This document shows, piece by piece, positions 38,772 through 47,552 of a DNA stretch of 64,000 bases. Below the pieces are notes generated by a model. The model was not told the origin of the DNA, did no database searches, and was given only the letters and a program-made list of their open reading frames with translations. How positions within the stretch are numbered: position 1 is the stretch's first letter; the number at the start of each line of letters is the position of its first letter. A program made the position numbers and the translations under genes. Source of the stretch: an uncultured Bacteroidales bacterium (GTDB lineage: Bacteria > Bacteroidota > Bacteroidia > Bacteroidales > FEN-979); NCBI GenBank assembly GCA_903875045.1, contig CAIQUS010000059.1, positions 1 through 64,000 on the forward strand, written 5' to 3'.

Positions 38772-41540
38772 ATGAAAAAAAATCTATTAGTTATGCTTTT
38801 TCTGCTGATCAACAGCAGTTTGATGCTGGCCCAGGTGGCTATCAACAACGACAACAGCGACCCGGATGGTTCGGCCATGCTGCATGTTAAATCGACCACC
38901 AGAGGGTTTTTACCCCCGCAAATGTCTACCATACAACGGAATGCGATTTCAAATCCGGCGGAAGGCCTGACAATATATAACCTTGATTTGAAATGTCTGG
39001 AGTTCTATACCGGTTTGGAGAATGGATGGTATAGTCCGTGTTTGAGTTTCGGGACAATCAGTTGTTCCAACCCGGTTGTTACCGGTCAGTATTTGGTTGC
39101 CGTACCACTTACGGCTTCCAATACGGTAACTTTATCCGTAACCAATATGACAACCGGAGGGTATAATATTGCGACTACAACAGAGAATGGTTTCAGGTTT
39201 TCAAAAATGGGAACCTTTACTACTATTGGTTCTCAGGTAATCGTTTTAACTGGCAGCGGCACCCCGTTAGCCACCGGAACAACCACATTTACTGTAACGT
39301 ATGGCAATGCAACCTGCACCTTCCCGGTTACAGTGATTAACCCCGGGGAAAATCCCTGCCCTGGCATGCCAACAGTCAGTTATGGAGGAAAAACCTACAA
39401 CACGGTACAGATTGGCACCCAATGCTGGTTGAAGGAAAACCTCAACATCGGCACCATGATCAATAATTCTCAGGAACAAACCAACAATGGGATTATTGAA
39501 AAATACTGTTACGAAAACCTTAGTTCGAATTGCGATACTTATGGAGGATTATACCGCTGGAATGAGATCATGCAATATTCCAGCACGCCTGGTGCACAAG
39601 GGATTTGTCCTCAAGGCTGGCACCTGCCAAAAAGCACCGAATGGGTAATACTTCGCGATTTTCTTGGAGGTGATTTTATTGCAAGCGGGAAAATGAAAGA
39701 GGCCGGGTTTGTGCACTGGCTGAGTCCCAACACCGGTGCAACCAACGAAAGCGGTTTTACCGGCCTTCCGGCAGGAAATTGCACCTTCCCCGAGAGTTCT
39801 TATGGTTTGGGTATTCTTGCTGGTTTCTGGTCTTCCTCTGAGTACTCCGCCACCTACTCGGACGCAGGCATCCTGACATCCGAAAATCTGGGTGTTCTTG
39901 TCCAAAACCATCCGAAAATAATTGGTTTTAGTGGCCGTTGTATCAAAGATACCTGTGGCTCTGTTCAACCCCCTGCCATCGGCACACATGAATCATCACA
40001 AACCAATATTATCTGGAACTGGAATCCAGTTCCTGGTGCGACAGGATATAAATGGAGTACGGTAAACCAATATGCCACGGCCACCGATATGGGGACACAA
40101 ACGACCAAAATGGAGGGCGGGCTTACCTGTAGTACAGCGTATACAAGGTTTGTATGGGCCTATTCCGCCTGTGGGGAATCAACAGCTACCACCCTGAATA
40201 AAAGTACCATGGCATGCACCGCCCCCGGGGCGCCATGCCCGGGAACACCCACTGTGACTTATAGTGGAAAAACCTACAACACAGTTCAAATTGGCGAGCA
40301 ATGCTGGCTGAAGGAAAATCTCAATGTCGGAATACGTATCAATGGTTCACAAAACCAAATGAACAATGGGGTTTTTGAGAAATACTGTTACGATGATCTT
40401 GAATCCAATTGCGATACCTATGGCGGAATGTATCAGTGGAGTGAGATGATGCAAAATGTTACTGTTGAAGGGGCTCAGGGAATCTGTCCCACAGGCTGGC
40501 ATCTTCCAATGGATGTTGAATGGTCAATACTGGAAAATTATCTTGGAGGCATGGAAGTTGCAAGCGGGAAAATGAAAGAGAGTGGGTTCATTCATTGGTT
40601 GTCACCCAATACCGGTGCAACCAACGAATCTGGCTTTACTGCCCTTGCCGGGGGCTATAGTTCTGTGCCTTATTTTGGTTTTGTTGGCGAAGTTGGTTCT
40701 TTTTGGACTTCAACTGAGGTTACTCCGGCAGATGCAAAAACCCGGTATTTGGCCAACAATACTGCTACTTTGAGTTCTCCGTTGCCAACTGAAAAGACCT
40801 GGAGCATGAGCGTCCGTTGCCTGAAAACTATGTGCACCTCTGCTCCGGACGCACCCGCATCAGGAATGCATACTTCCTATCCAAATGCAATCGATTGGTT
40901 CTGGTACACTGTTGCCGGTGCCATCGGATATAAATGGAATACTGTCAATAATTATGAAACGGCAACAGATCTGGGCATTTATAATAATATGCCCGAGTCA
41001 GGATTAATTCCCGGCACTACCTATACAAGGTATACTTGGGCCTACAACGAATGCGGACATTCGCCCGAAACAATTCTCACAGGTTCAACCACTTCTTTCT
41101 CCATAGGCCAAAACTATGGTGGAGGTATCGTTTTCTATCTTGATGAAACCGGGCAACATGGGTTGATTGCGGCCGAAAGCGACCAAAGCACGGGTGCGGC
41201 CTGGGGATGCAATTATATCCCAATATCTACCTCTACAGCTATTGGTACCGGGCAGGCCAATACAAATGCCATTCTCAATGTGTGTACGGGAGGCGAGGCT
41301 GCCCGTGCTTGTGATAACCTTGTATTGAATGGCTATCATGATTGGTTTTTACCATCAAAGGATGAACTTAACCAGATGTATTTACAAAAAACTGTTATCG
41401 GCGGTTTTCTTGATGGTAATTACTGGAGTTCTTCCGAGTTCAATACAAGCAATGCATTTTTCCAGGTATTCACCGATGGTAGCCAACTCAACGCCAATAA
41501 GAGCAACTCAAACAGGGTGCGGGCGATACGTGTTTTTTAA
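38772..41540 (+). CDS. Exported protein with two FISUMP domains and a DUF1566-like C-terminus
   Basis: 922 residues with signal peptide (about residues 1-20, ending LMLAQ) and the SDPDGSAMLHVKSTTRGF segment shared with the 1,232-residue FISUMP protein at 21.5 kb. Two FISUMP copies (about residues 195-395 and 490-690) share GKTYNTVQIG, CWLKENLN, GICPxGWHLP and WSSSEYS/FWTSTE. The C-terminal part (GGGIVFYLDETGQHG to NRVRAIRVF) resembles DUF1566. No T9SS tail seen. Surface role probable, ligand unknown. Confidence 0.85.
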   Translation: MKKNLLVMLFLLINSSLMLAQVAINNDNSDPDGSAMLHVKSTTRGFLPPQMSTIQRNAISNPAEGLTIYNLDLKCLEFYTGLENGWYSPCLSFGTISCSNPVVTGQYLVAVPLTASNTVTLSVTNMTTGGYNIATTTENGFRFSKMGTFTTIGSQVIVLTGSGTPLATGTTTFTVTYGNATCTFPVTVINPGENPCPGMPTVSYGGKTYNTVQIGTQCWLKENLNIGTMINNSQEQTNNGIIEKYCYENLSSNCDTYGGLYRWNEIMQYSSTPGAQGICPQGWHLPKSTEWVILRDFLGGDFIASGKMKEAGFVHWLSPNTGATNESGFTGLPAGNCTFPESSYGLGILAGFWSSSEYSATYSDAGILTSENLGVLVQNHPKIIGFSGRCIKDTCGSVQPPAIGTHESSQTNIIWNWNPVPGATGYKWSTVNQYATATDMGTQTTKMEGGLTCSTAYTRFVWAYSACGESTATTLNKSTMACTAPGAPCPGTPTVTYSGKTYNTVQIGEQCWLKENLNVGIRINGSQNQMNNGVFEKYCYDDLESNCDTYGGMYQWSEMMQNVTVEGAQGICPTGWHLPMDVEWSILENYLGGMEVASGKMKESGFIHWLSPNTGATNESGFTALAGGYSSVPYFGFVGEVGSFWTSTEVTPADAKTRYLANNTATLSSPLPTEKTWSMSVRCLKTMCTSAPDAPASGMHTSYPNAIDWFWYTVAGAIGYKWNTVNNYETATDLGIYNNMPESGLIPGTTYTRYTWAYNECGHSPETILTGSTTSFSIGQNYGGGIVFYLDETGQHGLIAAESDQSTGAAWGCNYIPISTSTAIGTGQANTNAILNVCTGGEAARACDNLVLNGYHDWFLPSKDELNQMYLQKTVIGGFLDGNYWSSSEFNTSNAFFQVFTDGSQLNANKSNSNRVRAIRVF

Positions 41541-41582
41541 TAACCAAAGCCTGAGGTTGTATTAACCAGTGTTTTTTACGAT

Positions 41583-41618
41583 AAATCCCCTCCTGTGAAA
41601 TTTCATGGGAGGGGATTT
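41583..41618. terminator. Bidirectional intrinsic terminator hairpin
   Basis: AAATCCCCTCC (41583-41593) pairs perfectly with GGAGGGGATTT (41608-41618); the 14-nt loop itself holds the palindrome GAAATTTC. It lies between the ends of the convergent FISUMP and ctaB genes. T-rich flanks on both sides suit termination in both directions. Confidence 0.8.
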
Positions 41619-41626
41619 GCTTTGCT

Positions 41627-42493
41627 TCAGCCATTCAGAACCTTATCAGCAATGAGCGACAGCATCACGATCATCATAAACAGGTTGGCAGCCATGAAAA
41701 TGAGGCGGTAACGCATGGGGTTTGCAATGAAAAGCTGCCAGACCATTATAAACAGCAACGAAATGTTTAACCCGAAAATTGTAAACCCCAGGGCAGGGTG
41801 GTGAATGATGTTAAAATGAACCAGCAACATGGAAGCTCCTGAGGAGGCTATCATCCATCCCATCACCACCAGTTTGATCTGTAATTCACTGAAGAAATCA
41901 GTTAAGACAGGGAATCCTGCATGGCGGTATTCATGGCCATATTTTAGCGTGAGCAGCCAGAAATGCGGCATCTGCCATAGAAATAGAAAAAAAGCCAGGA
42001 AGAGTGCTTCCGGGGCGGTGAGCAATCCGCCGCCTGCCGTCCATCCCATGAAAATGGGAATAGCCCCGGTAAGCGCTCCGGGGACTACCGCAAAGGCTGT
42101 TTTTCGTTTCAAATATGTATAAACGCCGTTATACCAGATGAGATTGAGCAAGCCGAGGATAAAACAGACGGGCGGTGCATAATAGAGCAAAAGCAACATG
42201 CCCCCAATGATGAAGATCATGGAAATTCTCAATGCTTCTGCCGTACTGATCCGACGCGAGGGAAGCGGACGTTTCCGTGTGCGTTCCATTTTTTCATCAT
42301 AAGGCCATTCCTGGTATTGGTTGAATGCAGATGCACCCGAGGCGAGCATGAAAATTCCGGCGATGGGAATAAGCGAAGTAAGGGTGAGTTGGGCTGAACT
42401 GAGCATCATGGCTGTAAATGCCGTGAAGGTAACAGCCAGTGAAACAGGAAACCTGGTTAAGGTAAGAATTACTCGGAAACCGGAAGTGTGCAA
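41627..42493 (-). CDS. ctaB: Protoheme IX farnesyltransferase (heme O synthase)
   Basis: 288 residues, about eight or nine transmembrane helices, UbiA superfamily. The polyprenyl-diphosphate motif NQYQEWPYDEKMERTRKRPLP and a second acidic loop near YGHEYRHAGFPVLTD are visible. It makes heme O, the precursor of the oxidase hemes, for the oxidase encoded directly upstream; it is the last gene of the cox operon. Confidence 0.93.
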   Translation of the reverse strand: MHTSGFRVILTLTRFPVSLAVTFTAFTAMMLSSAQLTLTSLIPIAGIFMLASGASAFNQYQEWPYDEKMERTRKRPLPSRRISTAEALRISMIFIIGGMLLLLYYAPPVCFILGLLNLIWYNGVYTYLKRKTAFAVVPGALTGAIPIFMGWTAGGGLLTAPEALFLAFFLFLWQMPHFWLLTLKYGHEYRHAGFPVLTDFFSELQIKLVVMGWMIASSGASMLLVHFNIIHHPALGFTIFGLNISLLFIMVWQLFIANPMRYRLIFMAANLFMMIVMLSLIADKVLNG

Positions 42494-42506
42494 AAGTGAA
42501 ATGAAT

Positions 42507-43412
42507 TTACTTGGTACTCTTTAAATAGTCAATGATCTTTGTCATTTCATCGTCAGTCACAAGGCCTTTGTAAGTTTTCATGATCCCTTTCTGATAACCG
42601 ACAACAACATCTTTATCAGGCTCCATCATGGATGATTTGATATATGCATCATCAACGGTGACCGATCGCTCTGTGCCATTCGTCATGACTTTTTCGGTTT
42701 TCCCGTAAAGGCCTTTGAAAGAGGTGCTTACAATTTTTGTTCCATCAATGGAATGACACCCGGTACAGGCATTTTTCTTAAGGATCACCAGGCCTTCAGG
42801 GTCATTTGTCTTTTCGGGCAATGATTTCAGCCAGACAGCATACTCTGCCTCAGAAACCACCTTTGTTTTGGTTTCCATATATGAATGCCGGAGCCCGCAA
42901 TAAACGGTACACAGTACATCGTATTCGCCCAACTGCTGGGCGATGAACCACATGTAGTTTTGTTTGCCGGGAACAACATCCTCCTTAATCCGGAATGCCG
43001 GAATGAATAAGCTGTGGATCACATCAACAGATTGAAGATTCAGTTTTACCGCTTTGTTAATGGGAACAACCAAAACCGGCGATTGCTTTCCGCCTTCGTA
43101 TTCAAAGGTCCAGACCCACATTTTACCAATTACTGTAATTGGGATGGCTCCTTTAGGAACAATCCGCTGCGGGCTGAAGGCCACATATCCATAATAAAAC
43201 ATGAGCAGCACAAGAATCAAGGGGATGGTAATCCATGTGATTTCCAGGATATTGTTGTCCTTGAACTGCACGGCATGCGGATGTCTTTTCCGGCTGTAGC
43301 GGAATACGAAATAAAGCATCACTGTTGTAATTCCAACCAGGAAAAACAGACTTATTCCGAAAATGACCTTAAAGGCCAGATCAACACCTTCAACAAAATT
43401 TGAAGCACCCAT
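42507..43412 (-). CDS. coxB: caa3-type cytochrome c oxidase subunit II (CuA + cytochrome c)
   Basis: 301 residues: two transmembrane helices, a cupredoxin CuA domain and a fused cytochrome c. CuA ligands are seen in VIHSLFIP and CTVYCGLRHSYM (C, C, H, M); the usual Glu between the two Cys is Val, tolerated because only its backbone binds. The C-terminal domain has one heme site CTGCHS and a Met in the MMEP/IMKTY region. It accepts electrons, probably from the cytochrome encoded in the same locus, and passes them to subunit I. Confidence 0.93.
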   Translation of the reverse strand: MGASNFVEGVDLAFKVIFGISLFFLVGITTVMLYFVFRYSRKRHPHAVQFKDNNILEITWITIPLILVLLMFYYGYVAFSPQRIVPKGAIPITVIGKMWVWTFEYEGGKQSPVLVVPINKAVKLNLQSVDVIHSLFIPAFRIKEDVVPGKQNYMWFIAQQLGEYDVLCTVYCGLRHSYMETKTKVVSEAEYAVWLKSLPEKTNDPEGLVILKKNACTGCHSIDGTKIVSTSFKGLYGKTEKVMTNGTERSVTVDDAYIKSSMMEPDKDVVVGYQKGIMKTYKGLVTDDEMTKIIDYLKSTK

Positions 43413-43419
43413 ATCTTAA

Positions 43420-43512
43420 AATTACGAATTACGAATTACGAATTACGATTTATTGCTTTGCCATCCGTTTTCCTGCCACTTGCCCACTTGCCCACTTGCC
43501 CACTTGCCCACC
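43420..43512. repeat. Composite array between coxD and coxB: AATTACG heptamers plus TGCCCACT octamers
   Basis: Four AATTACG units (43420-43447) next to coxB, then about five TGCCCACT units (43474-43512) ending 3 nt from the coxD stop. In the gene direction the order is stop, octamers, heptamers, start. Confidence 0.92.
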
Positions 43513-43515
43513 CGT

Positions 43516-43800
43516 TTACCTAAACAAATAATCCGACAAAGTAAACAAAATAACCAGCACATAAATGGCGAGCACCATAATTACGAATACACGAAATAGG
43601 GATGATTCGAACTTCAGGTGCATAAAATATGTCAGAACTATGTATGCTTTCACAGAAGCAATCAATAACGCGATGGCTACAGTAAGCGCTGATAAATCAA
43701 TCCATGTTACGGTTATTGTGACGAAAGTCAGTGCAAGCAGGGTAATCAGTACCCACGCATGCGTGCGGTATGGAGTGATATGAACTGTTTCGGTATGCAT
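43516..43800 (-). CDS. coxD: Cytochrome c oxidase subunit IV-like membrane protein
   Basis: 94 residues with three transmembrane segments and the motif YIVLTYFMHLKFESSLFR, typical of the prokaryotic COX4/CtaF family that helps oxidase assembly. Position between subunits III and II supports it. Bounded on both sides by composite arrays. Confidence 0.85.
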   Translation of the reverse strand: MHTETVHITPYRTHAWVLITLLALTFVTITVTWIDLSALTVAIALLIASVKAYIVLTYFMHLKFESSLFRVFVIMVLAIYVLVILFTLSDYLFR

Positions 43801-43807
43801 ATTTTTA

Positions 43808-43896
43808 AAATTACGATTTACGATTTATGATTTACGATATCTCTGCTAATCGAACCTGCCCACTCGCCCACCTGCCCACTTGCCCACTTGCCCACC
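43808..43896. repeat. Composite array between coxC and coxD
   Basis: TTACGAT/TTATGAT heptamers (43808-43838) beginning 8 nt from the coxD start, then TGCCCACT/CGCCCACC octamers (43857-43896) whose last base is part of the coxC TAG stop. Confidence 0.92.
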
Positions 43897-44489
43897 TAAG
43901 TAATCAAATACAACAACGGAAATAAAAATATCCAGATTAAGTCAACAAGATGCCAGTAAAGGCCTCCGTTTTCCAGCAGGACATAACGTCCCGGATTGAT
44001 CGTTCCTCTATGAACTTTAACCATCACGATAGTGAGGATAATACCGCCCACCACCAGGTGGAACATGTGCAATCCGGTCATGAAATAATAGAGGCTGAAG
44101 AACATCACCTGACCATGGCTCAGTGTAAGCATAAGATCAGATCCCGGATAGAGCCCGATGTGAATTTTATGCCCCCATTCAAAATATTTGTTTACCATGA
44201 ACACTGCAGCGCAAAGAAGCGTGATAAATAAAAGAATCACGGCCAGTTTATTATTGCCTTTCTGGACTGCAGTAATTGACATGGCCACAGTGGCACTGCT
44301 CAACAGCAGCACAACCGTATTAATACTTCCGATAAAAGCGTTTAAATGGTGTGCGGCCTGATGGAATTCAACGGAATAACTGCTGCGCATGATCGCATAA
44401 ACGAGAAATAACCCGCCAAACAGAAGTATCTCAGTAAAAATAAAAACCCACATGCCCAATTTTGCCCCAATGTCGTCGCGATGTTCCAT
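43896..44489 (-). CDS. coxC: Cytochrome c oxidase subunit III
   Basis: 197 residues with five transmembrane helices: MWVFIFTEILLFGGLFLVY, SSATVAMSITAVQKGN, SLYYFMTGLHMFHLVVGG, NGGLYWHLVDLIWIFLFPLLYL. These match the short five-helix COX3 seen in caa3 oxidases. TAG stop overlaps the adjoining octamer array by one base. Confidence 0.93.
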   Translation of the reverse strand: MEHRDDIGAKLGMWVFIFTEILLFGGLFLVYAIMRSSYSVEFHQAAHHLNAFIGSINTVVLLLSSATVAMSITAVQKGNNKLAVILLFITLLCAAVFMVNKYFEWGHKIHIGLYPGSDLMLTLSHGQVMFFSLYYFMTGLHMFHLVVGGIILTIVMVKVHRGTINPGRYVLLENGGLYWHLVDLIWIFLFPLLYLIT

Positions 44490-44497
44490 GTTTCAAT

Positions 44498-44594
44498 TTA
44501 CGATTTATGATTTACGATTTACGATTTCCCTGCCCACTTGCCCACTCGCCCACTTGTCCACTCGCCCACTTGTCCACTCGCCCACTTGTCCACT
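44498..44594. repeat. Composite array between coxA and coxC
   Basis: TTACGAT heptamers (44498-44525) starting 9 nt from the coxC start, then eight octamers (44531-44594) alternating CGCCCACT and TGTCCACT. Two bases of the coxA TAG stop (44593-44595) belong to the last octamer. Confidence 0.93.
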
Positions 44595-46203
44595 ATTTAT
44601 AATCATACGGCTCCTCATTCACACCCATCTCCGGCATCACATCAAAGTTTTCAAGCGGAGGGGGAGAAGGGACACGCCATTCAAAGGTTGAACCTCCCCA
44701 TGGGTTATCCGGTGCTTTTGCACCTTTTTTACTGAAGAGGGTAATCAGCATGATGATGAACCCGATGGACAATAATAGCCCTCCAAAAAACGATAACTGA
44801 TGTCCGAAGGCAAACTGAGGCAGGTAATCAAAGTATCTGCGTGGCATACCCATGATGCCGATGATAAATTGAGGAAAATAGAGCAGGTTGAATCCGGCAA
44901 ACAGAAAAACACACGACCAGTTGGCCATTTTGAAGTTGTACATCCGGCCATACATCTTTGGATACCAGTAGTAAACTGCTGCAAAGAATGCAAATCCCAC
45001 ACCGCCAAATACAATATAATGGAAATGGGCTACCACATAAGCTGTATCATGAACATGAATGTTTGTAGCGAGGGCGCCAAGCGACAGCCCGGTCATTCCA
45101 CCGATCATGAACAGGAAGATAAACCCCAGCGCGAAAAGGAATGGTGGTTTCACCGAAATAGAACCTTTGTACATGGTGGCTACCCAATTGAAAACCTTGA
45201 TGGCGCTTGGTACGGCAACCAGAAAAGTGAGTAGTGAAAAGACCCAGCGTGCGGTTGAACTCATTCCGGAGGTATACATGTGGTGAGCCCATACGAAATA
45301 TCCAACCAGTGCGATGGCGAGACTGGAAATGGCGATGGCTTTATAGCCAAATACTTTTTTTTGTGCGAAGGTTGGCACAATTTCAGTGATGACACCCATG
45401 GCTGGTAAAATCATAATGTACACGGCAGGGTGAGAATAGATCCAAAAGAGGTGCTGGTACAATACAGGATCACCTCCCAGGGATGGATCGAAAAAGCCGA
45501 TGCGCAACCAGCGTTCAGCAATGATCATGAGCAGGGTAATACCCACAATGGGTGTCGCCAGCACCTGGATCCAGGCGGTGGCATACAGCGACCAGGGAAA
45601 TAGTGGCATTTTGAAAAAAGTCATTCCAGGGGCACGCATACGGTGCATGGTTACAATGAAATTCAACCCCGTGAGGATGGAAGAAAATCCGAGCACAAAT
45701 GCACCGAAAACAGCCGCTACCACATTGGTATGTGTTTGAATGCTGTATGGTGCATAAAACGTCCATCCTGTGTCAGGAGGGCCGTTGCCCATAAATTGGG
45801 AAGCCAGGGCAATGGCAGCTCCCAGCACATAAAGATAAAATGAAAACAAATTTAGCCTGGGAAATGCAACATCTTTTGCACCAATCATGATGGGCATCGA
45901 GAAATTCCCGAATACTGCAGCCAGCCCGGGAATGACAACGGTGAAGATCATAATGATGCCATGGATGGTGAAAATTCCATTGTACATCTGTGGTCCGTAA
46001 AACTGCTGGCCGGGAAAGAATAATTCCAGGCGCATAATAATACCCAGTAATACCCCAACGCCGAAGAAAACCATCATGGCATACATATACATCAATCCGA
46101 TCCGTTTGTGGTCGGTTGAGGTAAGCCAGGCCATCAGGCCTTTATACTTTCCGGTATCTTCGAGATAACTTGGCTCAGGGTGATGAGTCTTTTCTTCTGT
46201 CAT
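44593..46203 (-). CDS. coxA: A2-type heme-copper cytochrome c oxidase subunit I
   Basis: 536 residues from MTEEKTHHPEPS; an earlier in-frame start (46248) would extend into sco, so it is not used. Twelve transmembrane helices. Heme a ligand in FTIHGIIMIF; CuB ligands in IYSHPAVYIM and WAHHMYTSG; the heme ligands in VAHFHYIVFGG. The YSHP motif in helix VI replaces the Glu of A1 enzymes, so this is an A2-type oxidase. It reduces O2 to water and pumps protons, together with CoxB, CoxC and CoxD. Confidence 0.96.
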   Translation of the reverse strand: MTEEKTHHPEPSYLEDTGKYKGLMAWLTSTDHKRIGLMYMYAMMVFFGVGVLLGIIMRLELFFPGQQFYGPQMYNGIFTIHGIIMIFTVVIPGLAAVFGNFSMPIMIGAKDVAFPRLNLFSFYLYVLGAAIALASQFMGNGPPDTGWTFYAPYSIQTHTNVVAAVFGAFVLGFSSILTGLNFIVTMHRMRAPGMTFFKMPLFPWSLYATAWIQVLATPIVGITLLMIIAERWLRIGFFDPSLGGDPVLYQHLFWIYSHPAVYIMILPAMGVITEIVPTFAQKKVFGYKAIAISSLAIALVGYFVWAHHMYTSGMSSTARWVFSLLTFLVAVPSAIKVFNWVATMYKGSISVKPPFLFALGFIFLFMIGGMTGLSLGALATNIHVHDTAYVVAHFHYIVFGGVGFAFFAAVYYWYPKMYGRMYNFKMANWSCVFLFAGFNLLYFPQFIIGIMGMPRRYFDYLPQFAFGHQLSFFGGLLLSIGFIIMLITLFSKKGAKAPDNPWGGSTFEWRVPSPPPLENFDVMPEMGVNEEPYDYK

Positions 46204-46204
46204 A

Positions 46205-47011
46205 TTATGAATTTTGTGTTTTCGATTTCTTCCGGGATGACCGGACAACTAAAATGATAAATAATAAAGCAGCAAAGAAAATAATGATGGTCGCAGTGAT
46301 TTTTGTTACCTGAAGCGTGTATTTCCGCCCTTCAGGGTCATAGCTGAAGCAATATTCCAGTACACGGTTTATCGTGGGCCTCGACTGGCCTTTCTGTGCT
46401 TCAATGAGGGCCATTTTGACATCGAAAGGCAGGTATGAAGTGCCATAAAGATAGCGTGTAACTTTACCTTCAGGACTGAGCACCATAATAACCGACGGAT
46501 GCATGAAGTCGTTGCCGGCCCGTGTAAAATTATACCCAACCGTATGTGTCAGCGAATAAATGTTGGCGCTGTCGCCTGTCAGGTATTCCCAAAAGGCGGC
46601 CCTGGGTTTGCTGTGCGACCTTAAAAAATTCTTCTTCTTCTCAACAGAGGCTTCCGGTGTGTCGTTATCATTGAAACTCACCGTGATCACCTGGTAATCT
46701 TTTCCCAGTTCCAGTCCCATTTTTTCGATCACATCAGAAACACCGGAGAGCAGTTGCGGACAGATTCCCGGGCAATCATAGTATACCAGGGATAAAATTG
46801 TTGGTTTGGTAATCAGTGATTTAAGTTGAACAACCTGGCCCAGTTCATTCTTAAATGTCAAATTAGCGGGAATAATGGTGTCTAAATGTTCCACAATGCC
46901 AACCTCCTCCTCCAAACCTTCCACCTGGGCAAAAACAGGCAAGGAAAACATTCCCGGCAAAAGCAAAAACAAAACCCCCAATCCCAACCCCCATTTTTTC
47001 ATAATCATCAA
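46205..47011 (-). CDS. SCO1/SenC family copper chaperone
   Basis: 268 residues: signal peptide (about residues 1-28, ending PVFAQ), thioredoxin-like fold with the copper motif YYDCPGICPQL (CxxxC) and the conserved His in DFMHPSVIM, then a C-terminal transmembrane helix. SCO proteins deliver copper to CuA of subunit II. It lies just upstream of coxA (1-nt gap); its own 5' side holds a TCATCACA octamer array. Confidence 0.93.
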   Translation of the reverse strand: MMIMKKWGLGLGVLFLLLPGMFSLPVFAQVEGLEEEVGIVEHLDTIIPANLTFKNELGQVVQLKSLITKPTILSLVYYDCPGICPQLLSGVSDVIEKMGLELGKDYQVITVSFNDNDTPEASVEKKKNFLRSHSKPRAAFWEYLTGDSANIYSLTHTVGYNFTRAGNDFMHPSVIMVLSPEGKVTRYLYGTSYLPFDVKMALIEAQKGQSRPTINRVLEYCFSYDPEGRKYTLQVTKITATIIIFFAALLFIILVVRSSRKKSKTQNS

Positions 47012-47020
47012 ATTTTCAAA

Positions 47021-47116
47021 TTATCACATTATCACATTATCACATCATCACATCATCACATCATCACATCATCACATCATCACATCATCACATCATCACT
47101 TCATCACTTCATCACT
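47021..47116. repeat. TCATCACA octamer array, 12 perfect units in three blocks
   Basis: Three TTATCACA, six TCATCACA and three TCATCACT, with no interruption. It fills the whole gap between the DoxX-like stop (47117) and the SCO start (47011). In the gene direction (TGTGATGA) it holds stops in every frame. Confidence 0.97.
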
Positions 47117-47491
47117 TCATCCAACCTCATCCTCCTTATACATCCCGGCAATCAACAGCGAACCTCCCAACAGGGACGTGTCTTTTAATAATTCAATCAG
47201 CGCCATATTGGCTGAAGACGGAACGAAAAGCCCGGGGATATGAATGGTACTGATAAAAACCAATAGCAGTAGAGCCAGTAACAGACAAGCGATCCGGATG
47301 AACTTTTTAGAAATGATGGCGATACAGGCTGCAATCAGCGCCATCCCTGTAATGATCACCGTAAAACCACCACCGGGGATAAAAGAACTCACCATCCCGA
47401 CATAATAATTGTACATGATGAAGTGATTCAAACCCATCATGCCAAACGGCAATGCAAAAAGAAACCTACCGATTGTTGAAAGATGTTTCAT
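47117..47491 (-). CDS. DoxX-like membrane protein
   Basis: 124 residues with four transmembrane segments and the N-terminal LSTIGRFLFALPFGMMGLNHF, fitting the DoxX family (role unclear, sometimes quinone or redox related). It sits between the cytochrome c and SCO genes, so it is probably part of the same respiratory operon. The TGA stop directly abuts the TCATCACA array. Confidence 0.75.
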   Translation of the reverse strand: MKHLSTIGRFLFALPFGMMGLNHFIMYNYYVGMVSSFIPGGGFTVIITGMALIAACIAIISKKFIRIACLLLALLLLVFISTIHIPGLFVPSSANMALIELLKDTSLLGGSLLIAGMYKEDEVG

Positions 47492-47552
47492 CCAAATTCA
47501 TTTACAAATCATTGTCTTCATTGCTTGCAGTGTTTTCATTCAATTTTCAATG

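Noticed and set aside
44452-44735. Plus-strand frames with repeated peptides such as TIYDLRFTI and CPLAHLST
   Set aside because: They are direct translations of the arrays between coxA and coxC, antisense to the operon, without a plausible start or neighbours.
46875-47243. His-rich plus-strand frames (HHIITSS repeats) as metal-binding proteins
   Set aside because: Translation of the TCATCACA array antisense to sco and doxX; no signal or family resemblance.
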